From: Thiopontia sp964344785
GTDB taxonomy: Bacteria > Pseudomonadota > Gammaproteobacteria > GCF-002020875
DNA length: 5,684 nt
Assembly (NCBI GenBank): GCA_964344785.1
Contig: CAYFOR010000153.1
Coordinates: 1 to 5,684, forward strand
Direction of reading: 5' to 3'
In this document: one piece after another, positions 1 through 5,606 of the stretch
How positions within the stretch are numbered: position 1 is the first letter of the stretch
Layout: the number at the start of each line of letters is the position of its first letter
Notes under the pieces: generated by a model
The model's input: only the letters and a program-made list of their open reading frames with translations
Told to the model about the DNA's origin: nothing
The model's database searches: none
Position numbers and translations under genes: made by a program

Positions 1-182
1 AATATGTGCGAGTCAGCCGTTGAAATGACCGTTTGGTGAATAAGGCGGGCTAACGAAGAGCCAAGTTTTGATGGGTGATCCACGACTGTCATATCAATGT
101 CCGAATATTCCAGGATTTCAAACGCAATCGAAATCATCAATTCAGTGGCATCATCACCAAATACGATCACTCTCTTTTTCAT
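1..182 (-). CDS. Partial CDS of unknown function (N-terminal 60 residues)
   Basis: An open frame starts at ATG 182 on the minus strand and runs without a stop to the window edge, so only the first 60 codons are visible. It begins MKKRVIVFGDDATEL, followed by a helix-like stretch (about residues 14-25) and a second hydrophobic strand (MTVVD, about 31-35). This beta-alpha-beta order suggests a Rossmann-like or other alpha/beta fold, but there is no diagnostic motif and I do not recognise the family. The Lys-rich start followed by a hydrophobic strand is typical of a true N-terminus. No well-spaced Shine-Dalgarno precedes it; GAGAG directly abuts the ATG. The start overlaps the stop of a possible upstream short ORF as ATGA, which would allow translational coupling. 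The surrounding DNA is AT-rich compared with bioA. Confidence 0.6.
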   Translation of the reverse strand, partial: MKKRVIVFGDDATELMISIAFEILEYSDIDMTVVDHPSKLGSSLARLIHQTVISTADSHI

Positions 183-361
183 CTCTCAGCACAAGCCTTG
201 TTATTTTTAAACCGAACTCCACCCTCCATGGACAAATATTCACTAATACTGGAGATATTCTGCATTCGAGCATTGGTAATTATTCGACCATAATCAATAA
301 TAATATCATTGCTCCTCCATAACGATGCTCCGTTATTGGAGCAATTGAAAATAGCCTGCAT
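179..361 (-). CDS. Possible short ORF, unknown function
   Basis: A 60-codon frame fills most of the gap between the left-edge gene and the XRE regulator. Its TGA stop overlaps the ATG of the left-edge gene as ATGA, an arrangement common in co-translated pairs. The central part (residues about 19-45, IIIDYGRIITNARMQ and following) looks protein-like, but I do not recognise it. The ATG at 361 has no Shine-Dalgarno. A very good one, GGAGGAG at 318-312, lies inside the frame, 7 bases before an in-frame ATT (304-302), so a shorter 41-residue product with a rare start is conceivable. Against it being real: it is short, the region is AT-rich, and it would leave only 18 bases before the divergent regulator, with an inverted repeat inside the frame. 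It may be chance. Confidence 0.25.
   Translation of the reverse strand: MQAIFNCSNNGASLWRSNDIIIDYGRIITNARMQNISSISEYLSMEGGVRFKNNKACAER
316..340. promoter_or_regulatory. Inverted repeat, candidate operator of the XRE regulator
   Basis: TCCATAACG (316-324) and CGTTATTGGA (331-340) are reverse complements apart from one extra base, separated by 6 bases. A shorter overlapping pair, GCTCC (327-331) and GGAGC (338-342), gives an alternative hairpin. The element ends 40 bases before the ATG of the XRE gene, where a self-repressor would typically bind. It also contains the GGAGGAG of the minus strand. No convincing -35/-10 pair was found beside it. Operator function is inferred from symmetry and position only. 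Confidence 0.35.
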
Positions 362-379
362 GCGAACATTCGGTTCTCA

Positions 380-637
380 ATGGAGAACTATCAAAACATT
401 CTTGGACCTTGCATTAGAGAAATAAGACAGAGAAGTGATCTTACTCAAGAACAGCTTACTGCCCGTTGCAACCGATTGGGCTGGGATATTAGCAGAGGAA
501 CGCTGGCCAAGATTGAATCACAGGTCAGGCGTATTACCGATATTGAAGTCGAGTTATTATCATCTGCATTGGGTATCAATACCTGCAAGCTGTTTGAATA
601 CCTGTCCCAACACGAAACAAGACATAAAAGTAAATGA
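380..637 (+). CDS. Small XRE-family helix-turn-helix regulator
   Basis: An 85-residue protein made almost entirely of one Cro/C1-type HTH domain. Residues about 8-35 hold helix 1 and the conserved LTQEQLTAR of helix 2. The segment DISRGTLAKIESQVR (about 36-50) is the recognition helix with the usual following turn. DIEVELLSSALGI (54-66) and KLFEYL (70-75) are the closing helices typical of XRE domains. The tail QHETRHKSK is short and basic, so there is no ligand-binding or protease domain. Such proteins bind DNA as dimers and often control their own or a neighbouring gene. The ATG at 380 gives the normal family N-terminus but has no Shine-Dalgarno, so the transcript may be leaderless or weakly translated. 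It is divergent from the left-edge gene and 105 bases ahead of bioA. Its codon use is AT-rich, unlike bioA. The target is unknown, and a link to biotin genes is not supported. Confidence 0.85.
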   Translation: MENYQNILGPCIREIRQRSDLTQEQLTARCNRLGWDISRGTLAKIESQVRRITDIEVELLSSALGINTCKLFEYLSQHETRHKSK

Positions 638-669
638 CGGGCTCAACTTCCTCTCCGCTGGAACAGCCC

Positions 670-686
670 ATGGACCTTTAGTCCAT
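670..686. repeat. Short stem-loop between the XRE gene and bioA
   Basis: ATGGAC (670-675), the loop CTTTA, and GTCCAT (681-686) form a perfect 6-bp inverted repeat 32 bases after the regulator stop. No T-run follows on either strand, so it is not a standard rho-independent terminator. It could be a weak terminator, an operator site or chance. The rest of 638-742 shows no recognisable promoter, no Shine-Dalgarno for bioA and no gene. Confidence 0.3.
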
Positions 687-742
687 AGTCGTTAAGCTTC
701 AAATTAACTACAAGATTCACGCGCTCACATTCCCGTTATCAT

Positions 743-2062
743 ATGCCGATGAAAAAGCATATCGAAAGCCTGCTGCAGTTTGACCGGGACCATCTGTGGC
801 ACCCGTACACCTCCATGACCACGCCATTAACGGTCTATCCGGTACGCAAGGCCGAGGGGGCTACCCTCACCCTGGAAAACGGTGAAGAGTTGATCGACGG
901 TATGGCCTCCTGGTGGTCGGCAATCCATGGCTATAACGTGGCCGAGATCAATGCCGCACTAAACCATCAACTCGAACACTTTGCCCATGTCATGTTTGGT
1001 GGCCTGACCCACAAGCCTGCTGTCGAGCTTGGAAACCGCCTGCTCAAACTGACCCCTGAATCACTACAGCACCTGTTTCTGGCTGACTCCGGATCGATTG
1101 CCGTCGAGGTGGCCCTGAAGATGGCCTTGCAATACTGGATCGGAACCGGCCACCCCGAGAAGCAGCAGTTTGCTGTCTTGAAAGGTGGTTACCACGGAGA
1201 TACCTTTGCCACCATGGCGCTGGCCGACCCACAAAATGGGCTCCATACCCTGTTCGGTTCACTGCTCCCAACACACCATTTCATCGAGCGCCCCGCCATC
1301 CCCTTTGGCGAAGAGTGGAATCCTGAAGCACTGATTCCGTTGCAGCAGACACTGGAGCGCCACCATCAACAGCTTGCTGCGCTCATCCTGGAACCGGTTG
1401 TACAGGGTGCAGGGGGCATGTACTTCTACCACCCGGAATATCTACGCCAGGCACGGGCACTCTGTGACCAGTACCGGGTATTGCTGATTGCCGATGAGAT
1501 TGCCACCGGTTTTGGTCGTAGTGGCAGGCTGTTTGCCTGTGACCACGCAGAGATCCATGCGGACATCCTCTGTCTGGGCAAGACGCTCACCGGCGGTACC
1601 ATGACACTGGCGGCAACACTGACCACCTCTGAAGTGGCCGAAGGCATTTCAGCGACCGGGCCATTCATGCATGGCCCCACCTTCATGGCAAACCCGCTGG
1701 CCTGCAGTGCAGCCATTGCCAGCATCGATCTGCTGATGAACTCCCCATGGCAACAGCGTGTTGAATCCATCGCCACAGGTCTTCACCACGGTCTTTCTCC
1801 ATGCAGCGAACTGCACATTGTTGAAGATGTCCGCACACTGGGGGCGATCGGTGTGGTGGAACTCACTGAAGCGGTTGATATGGCGCGCATTCAGCCGATG
1901 TTTGTGGAACGTGGCGTCTGGCTCCGGCCATTTGGCAAACTGATCTATCTGATGCCGCCCTATATCCTGAGCGATAGTGAGTTGAAACGGCTGACTACCG
2001 CAGTGGTTGATGTGCTACACCACTATGCTGCATCCATATCATCATGTCGCCGAAGTATCTGA
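743..2062 (+). CDS. bioA: Adenosylmethionine-8-amino-7-oxononanoate aminotransferase
   Basis: A cytosolic PLP enzyme of biotin synthesis. It transfers the amino group of S-adenosylmethionine to KAPA, giving 7,8-diaminopelargonate. The 439-residue product aligns by eye along its length with E. coli BioA: HLWHPYTSM (18-25), GMASWWSAIHGYN (53-65), HVMFGG (82-87), LADSGSIAVEVA (113-124), YHGDTF (150-155), EPVVQGAGGM (217-226), ADEIATGFGR (250-259), CLGKTLTGGTMTL (277-289) and GVWLRPFGKLIYLMPPY (391-407). K280 is the expected PLP Schiff-base lysine, D251 contacts the pyridine nitrogen, and R395 is the substrate carboxylate-binding arginine. Length is slightly over the usual ~430; the extra residues are at the ends. 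ATG 743 has an alternative at 749, and neither has a clear Shine-Dalgarno. No BirA-type operator (TTGTAAACC and its inverse) is seen upstream, and no bioB, F, C or D adjoins. The last 21 bases overlap the convergent kinase gene. Confidence 0.97.
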   Translation: MPMKKHIESLLQFDRDHLWHPYTSMTTPLTVYPVRKAEGATLTLENGEELIDGMASWWSAIHGYNVAEINAALNHQLEHFAHVMFGGLTHKPAVELGNRLLKLTPESLQHLFLADSGSIAVEVALKMALQYWIGTGHPEKQQFAVLKGGYHGDTFATMALADPQNGLHTLFGSLLPTHHFIERPAIPFGEEWNPEALIPLQQTLERHHQQLAALILEPVVQGAGGMYFYHPEYLRQARALCDQYRVLLIADEIATGFGRSGRLFACDHAEIHADILCLGKTLTGGTMTLAATLTTSEVAEGISATGPFMHGPTFMANPLACSAAIASIDLLMNSPWQQRVESIATGLHHGLSPCSELHIVEDVRTLGAIGVVELTEAVDMARIQPMFVERGVWLRPFGKLIYLMPPYILSDSELKRLTTAVVDVLHHYAASISSCRRSI

Positions 2063-3988
2063 ACTGAGCGGCAGCGAGAGGGAGACGCAAACACCAGTTG
2101 ACTCGGTTCGATTGGAGATCTCCATTTTGCCTCCACTCGCCTTGACGAAGTTGGCAACGTTATGAAGCCCATTGCCAGAGCCTCCCCGCTTGGTTGTAAA
2201 ACCGGATACCACCACTTCACTGAGATGTTCTGGTGGAATACCCGAGCCATTGTCCAACACCAACAGGTTGAGCCACTGCTTTTCCCCTTCAACCTCATGC
2301 TGGTCAGCTATGATTTCAATCTTTCCACCATTGAGCCTGATCGCTTCGATACTGTTGGTCACCAGGTGAATCATCGCCTGCAACAGCAGATTTCTGGAGA
2401 CGGTCAGCCTTTCCACACGCAACGTGGCCTGAGCACTAAACAGGATCTGTTTTGCATCCAGCTTGTCCCGCAGTAACGTCTCCACATCATTCAACAAATT
2501 TTTCAGGTCGAAGTCTTTCTGTTTCGCCTGACTCTTTCGGGAAAGCGGTGTTGCCTGGATCACGGAAGTGATGTGCGTAGTGAGGCTACTGATACCATTC
2601 AATGCCCCACCAATCTCATCACTCGCAATATGATTGATGGAGTCACCAGACTTGGACAGCACACTCGGTGCCTTGTCGAGAACACTCCCCTTCTTCAGCG
2701 TCAGACTTTCCAGTTCATCCGACATGCTCTGAGAAAATTTGTGGAGCAGCGATGAGACCTTTTTCAGGTTCTTGTTCTGTCGTTCGATCCGCAACAGCTC
2801 TCCATTGATCCCGGCCAGATTGTTTCCGATATTGTGAAGAATATTGGCACTCATCTCATTGACCCCCTCCTGGAAAGAGCGGTAGCGCTCCCCCTCTTCG
2901 GCCCGTTTCAGCTCTCTCAGGTCCTGCGCAGTAATGACCGTGAAGGTAAAGCCATCCTCATTTTCCACTCTCGATGCCATCATCAACACGGGCAGGCTCT
3001 CACCGGATGAGGTCAACAGGTTGAACTCTTCTCCTGTCCGGTTCTGCTCCACAATCATCTGTCGCAGACGCTCCTTGTCGGCTTCATTGGTCAGGAGAAT
3101 ACGCGCATCGCTATTCAGCAACACATTCTCCTGATACCCCAACAGACGTTGGCTCGCCGGATTGGTCAACTGAATCTCGCACTGTCCATCCACCACCAAC
3201 AGGATTTCAGACATTGAAGAGATGATACTCTGCAGCGACTGATTGGCCTGCTCCAGTTGCACGGTCCTCTCGGCCACTTGCCCTTCCAGAGAGGCGTTGA
3301 GCCGATTCAACTCCTCGGTGGAGTGTTTGAGTGCCAGCGACATCTGGTTGAAAAAGTTGACCGTCTCTGCAATCTCGTCTCTTCCCTTGACCGGAATCTG
3401 CACCCCCAACCTGCCGGAGGTGATCTCACTGGACGCGTGACGAAGGGTCTCCAACTGCCTTACCAGCCAAGTACCCAACAGATATGAAAAGAGTGCCGAA
3501 AGCAGGATCTCGGTAATCGCCAGTGAGCTGGTCTTCCAGGTCGCATCACTGATCTGTGCCTCCAATTGGTGTGTGGAGATCCCCAGTTCAACATAGCCAT
3601 ACTGCTGACCGGCTTCTTGAATAGGAGACATCACATCGAACACACCATCACTTACGGTATCCAGTGAGGTATCCGCAACAAACGGCTGACCGGGGTCGAC
3701 TCTTATGCCGGCAGCGGCCAACATCTGCTCCTGATCGTAGACACGAACATAGACCAACCCCTCATTGTTCATCAGTTCGGTCACAAATGTCTCCAGCGTC
3801 GCCAGATCGTAGGAGAGCAGACCATCCTTGACCATGGATGCAAACAGGGTGGCCGTGGTATCCGCACGCTGCACCAGGAGCTCCTCGCTGGAACTACGCA
3901 TCAGAAGCATGCTGTTCCAGACCAGAACAGCCAGCAGCGTCACCTCGATCAGCGCGACTCCCAGAATTGTCTTAAGCCGAAAAGACAT
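2042..3988 (-). CDS. Membrane sensor histidine kinase (periplasmic sensor, HAMP, PAS, LHNIGN-type DHp, HATPase)
   Basis: A 648-residue inner-membrane kinase. TM1 is about residues 7-30; the periplasmic domain about 31-153 looks like a small Cache/PDC-type sensor (LVYVRVYDQEQML at 78-90, YGYVELGIS at 130-138); TM2 is about 155-175. HAMP is about 176-225, then a coiled coil to about 252, and a PAS domain about 253-360 (LLVVDGQCEIQLTNPASQRLLGY). The dimerisation domain starts near 369; the likely phosphoacceptor is H385 in ILHNIGNNL, replacing the usual H-E/D-x-x-N/T box, as in kinases with an LHN[IV]GN motif. The region to about 480 is longer than a standard HisKA. HATPase spans about 490-641: N box with N545, G1 box LDNGSGIP (578-585), F box SGFTTK (595-600) and a glycine-rich G2 box (602-607). 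It is the last gene of the three-gene cluster, 92 bases after the binding-protein gene. Ligand unknown. No strong Shine-Dalgarno is seen. Tail-to-tail overlap with bioA. Confidence 0.93.
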   Translation of the reverse strand: MSFRLKTILGVALIEVTLLAVLVWNSMLLMRSSSEELLVQRADTTATLFASMVKDGLLSYDLATLETFVTELMNNEGLVYVRVYDQEQMLAAAGIRVDPGQPFVADTSLDTVSDGVFDVMSPIQEAGQQYGYVELGISTHQLEAQISDATWKTSSLAITEILLSALFSYLLGTWLVRQLETLRHASSEITSGRLGVQIPVKGRDEIAETVNFFNQMSLALKHSTEELNRLNASLEGQVAERTVQLEQANQSLQSIISSMSEILLVVDGQCEIQLTNPASQRLLGYQENVLLNSDARILLTNEADKERLRQMIVEQNRTGEEFNLLTSSGESLPVLMMASRVENEDGFTFTVITAQDLRELKRAEEGERYRSFQEGVNEMSANILHNIGNNLAGINGELLRIERQNKNLKKVSSLLHKFSQSMSDELESLTLKKGSVLDKAPSVLSKSGDSINHIASDEIGGALNGISSLTTHITSVIQATPLSRKSQAKQKDFDLKNLLNDVETLLRDKLDAKQILFSAQATLRVERLTVSRNLLLQAMIHLVTNSIEAIRLNGGKIEIIADQHEVEGEKQWLNLLVLDNGSGIPPEHLSEVVVSGFTTKRGGSGNGLHNVANFVKASGGKMEISNRTESTGVCVSLSLPLSSDTSAT

Positions 3989-4008
3989 CCAGCAGGACCA
4001 TCAGATTA

Positions 4009-4035
4009 AACCATTCACCATTCGATGAAATGGTT
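4009..4035 (-). repeat. Nested inverted repeats before the kinase gene
   Basis: AACCATT (4009-4015) is complementary to AATGGTT (4029-4035), and ACCATT (4017-4022) can instead pair with AATGGT (4029-4034) around a 6-base loop. In the transcript this gives two mutually exclusive hairpins 20-45 bases before the kinase ATG. There is no U-run, so termination is unlikely. A role in kinase translation or mRNA stability is possible but not shown. Confidence 0.3.
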
Positions 4036-4080
4036 GCCATTAGAGTGTGTCGGCAGAACCGGAGAGAAGCTGTGTGGATA

Positions 4081-4914
4081 TCACTTCTTGAGGTCGTCCA
4101 GCAGATCAATCTTCAGCGCACGTACATCATCCCAATCACCATAAGAGGCCTTTTCAATCCCCTTGAAGTTGATTGACTTCAAGAGTCGGTCCGCCTTTGG
4201 ATCACTGTTCATTCCCAGCATCGCATCCTGTATCCGCATCACCAGTTCTGAATCCAGCGCCGGATGCGCCGCAAAGGCGTGCGGGGTATACGGTTTGGTT
4301 GTCCAGAAGATCTTGAGCTGATCACGGATCTCGGGCTCGGTGTTGTTGAAGGTACGCACCACCCCTCCACCGGAAGGGAACAGCCCCTTGGCTACCGCCC
4401 GATAGACCGAGTCGTGTGATTTGACATACTTCGGAGCGAAATCAACACCAATCTCTTTCAGATAGGCCCGGGTCAGAATACTGGCTGCAAATGCCGCTGG
4501 TGCCGGGAATGCAAGACTGCTCCCATCAAGATCATGCAGATCCTTCATCGCTGTATCCTTGCGTGCAACCATGATTCCCTTGATCTGTTTGTTTTTCTGT
4601 TTGGCGAATGCACGATATCCCGGTTGATCTCCAAACACGGTATAGTGGTAGGGGTTCATGTAGGCAAGGTCATACTCTCCCTTGCTCAAACGGCGCTCAA
4701 ACTCGGGGATGTTGGGGGCGGTCTTGAAACGGATCTCTACCCCGCTCTTTTCACCCAAATACTGGAAAATGGGTCCCCATTTCCGCGCCAGTTTGTTCGC
4801 AGCCTGTTGTGGAACCACGCCAAACGAAAGTACCTGCTGTTCTTCTGCCGCCTGCAGTGAAGGGGTCAAGGCAACAGCCAATACAACCGTCCAAAATCTG
4901 ATTATTCGTTTCAT
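4081..4914 (-). CDS. PhnD-family periplasmic substrate-binding protein
   Basis: A 277-residue secreted protein of the phosphate/phosphite/phosphonate-binding (PhnD-like, Phosphonate-bd) class. ATG 4914 is preferred over ATG 4932 because it gives a clean signal peptide (MKRIIRFW, a hydrophobic core at 9-19, cleavage probably after SLQAA near 23) and has GAGGAG 6 bases upstream. The mature protein opens with a beta strand and the family's VPQQAANKLARKWGPIFQYL (34-53), then LSKGEYDLAYMNPYHY (76-91), typical of the first lobe. The second lobe includes LAFPAPAAFAAS (134-145), HDSVYRAVAKG (167-177) and GGGVVRTFN (182-190). The usual Ser/Thr-rich anion-binding loop after the first crossover is replaced by Pro/Ala, so phosphonate is not a safe ligand call. 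No permease or ATPase gene adjoins. It sits between a response regulator and a sensor kinase, so a sensory co-receptor role is inferred, as PhnD-like domains sense ligand in kinases such as TtrS. Confidence 0.9.
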   Translation of the reverse strand: MKRIIRFWTVVLAVALTPSLQAAEEQQVLSFGVVPQQAANKLARKWGPIFQYLGEKSGVEIRFKTAPNIPEFERRLSKGEYDLAYMNPYHYTVFGDQPGYRAFAKQKNKQIKGIMVARKDTAMKDLHDLDGSSLAFPAPAAFAASILTRAYLKEIGVDFAPKYVKSHDSVYRAVAKGLFPSGGGVVRTFNNTEPEIRDQLKIFWTTKPYTPHAFAAHPALDSELVMRIQDAMLGMNSDPKADRLLKSINFKGIEKASYGDWDDVRALKIDLLDDLKK

Positions 4915-4920
4915 TATCGA

Positions 4921-4926
4921 CTCCTC
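4921..4926 (-). promoter_or_regulatory. Ribosome binding site of the binding-protein gene
   Basis: GAGGAG on the minus strand lies 6 bases before ATG 4914. It fixes the start there, since the upstream ATG at 4932 lies 5' of this site and would put non-signal residues MFEESI before the signal peptide. It is the best-placed Shine-Dalgarno of any gene in the window, consistent with the binding protein being made in excess over the kinase and regulator. Confidence 0.8.
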
Positions 4927-4952
4927 AAACATCTGACTTCACAATCACTCAA

Positions 4953-4996
4953 CACCAGTAATGGTACCGAAAAGTTATAATTACTTATAGCTGGTG
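4953..4996 (-). repeat. Inverted repeats in the regulator/binding-protein gap
   Basis: CACCAG (4953-4958) is complementary to CTGGTG (4991-4996), and the overlapping AGTAAT (4957-4962) is complementary to ATTACT (4980-4985). An RNA from this 110-base gap could form a bulged stem about 27 bases before the ribosome binding site. No U-run follows, so it does not look like a terminator. It could be an RNA-processing or stability element that sets different levels of the two products. The AT-rich core also resembles -10 elements, but no -35 partner was found. Confidence 0.3.
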
Positions 4997-5024
4997 CCGC
5001 CCCTTTTTACCCACTGACAGGCAC

Positions 5025-5606
5025 TCAGTCACTCTCCTGGCCGCTCTTGCATGCCTTGAGTTGCATCTCCAGCCGTGCAACCTTCTCACGCATCATTGCA
5101 TCTCTGCCCCACATTCTGGAAAAGGCACGCGCCACTTGGTACAGCTCCTCTGTGACAAACGGCTTTCTCAGATAGATGAACTCATAACCGATATGGGTGT
5201 TGATCTCATCCAGAGAGTAGTCGGAGAAGGCCGAGACAATCACGATGTAGACACGTGGGTCCAGCATCCGGAGCTGCCCGCTGCACTCGATCCCATCCAT
5301 CCCCGGCGGCATACGCACATCCATGAAGACGGTCGAGAACGGCTTGTTATGACTCAATGCCTCCTTGAATTTCTCGATCGCCTCTTCCCCTGAGTTAGCA
5401 ACAACGACCTCAAAGGTGGTCTTTGCATTTTCAATGGTGAGTTCACTCTCATCCTCGCCCAGATCAAAATCCTCCATCAGCAGATGACGGAGTTCGGATG
5501 TCTGCTCCTCACCGGTCTCAACGAGTGTTTTCAAGTAGGATGCCCGAACCATGGGGTCATCATCCACAACCAATACTCTGGTATTTGCCGCACTTACGTC
5601 TGACAT
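5025..5606 (-). CDS. Stand-alone receiver-domain response regulator
   Basis: A 193-residue cytosolic phospho-receiver with no DNA-binding or enzymatic output domain. VLVVDDDP (11-18) carries the acidic metal-binding cluster (D15-D17). D96 in FMDVRMPPGMDG (94-105) is the phosphorylation site. S125 in IVIVSAFSD is the switch Ser/Thr, and K148 in YLRKPF the conserved lysine. Between helix 1 and strand 2 (about residues 32-64) is an acidic insertion of some 30 residues (MEDFDLGEDESEL). From memory, receivers with the MPPGxDG and DP-x3-IVIVxAxSD signatures often carry such an insertion. The C-terminal helix (about 166-187, WGRDAMMREKVARLEMQLKA) could be a short coiled coil for dimer or partner contact. 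It is first of three same-strand genes, 110 bases ahead of the binding protein. It probably accepts phosphate from the kinase encoded downstream; the output partner is unknown. The Shine-Dalgarno is weak. Confidence 0.92.
   Translation of the reverse strand: MSDVSAANTRVLVVDDDPMVRASYLKTLVETGEEQTSELRHLLMEDFDLGEDESELTIENAKTTFEVVVANSGEEAIEKFKEALSHNKPFSTVFMDVRMPPGMDGIECSGQLRMLDPRVYIVIVSAFSDYSLDEINTHIGYEFIYLRKPFVTEELYQVARAFSRMWGRDAMMREKVARLEMQLKACKSGQESD

Noticed and set aside
68..322. Plus-strand open frames of 84 and 72 codons (68-322, 75-293)
   Set aside because: They overlap the better-supported minus-strand gene at 1-182, have no ribosome site, and their low-complexity Ser/Asn/Ile content is what AT-rich DNA gives by chance.
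1..637. Toxin-antitoxin pair with the XRE protein as antitoxin
   Set aside because: The genes are divergent rather than co-transcribed, and the partial neighbour shows no toxin-family motif.
670..686. Rho-independent terminator after the XRE gene
   Set aside because: The 6-bp stem has no T-run on either side, so it is listed only as a stem-loop.
1426..1776. Minus-strand 116-codon frame inside bioA, and similar long frames inside the kinase and binding-protein genes
   Set aside because: They lie opposite strongly conserved coding sequence, show no recognisable domains and have no ribosome sites; they are frame shadows.
4081..4914. Phosphonate or phosphite ABC importer locus
   Set aside because: No permease or ATPase gene is present on either side within the window, and the anion loop is atypical. 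The neighbours are signalling genes.
4915..4932. Upstream start of the binding protein at ATG 4932
   Set aside because: It would place six residues before the signal peptide and would start upstream of the GAGGAG ribosome site; ATG 4914 has ideal spacing.
4940..5024. Sigma-54 promoter or separate sigma-70 promoter for the binding-protein gene
   Set aside because: No GG-N10-GC element with the expected flanks, and no -35 box at proper distance from the AT-rich TATAA-like stretches.
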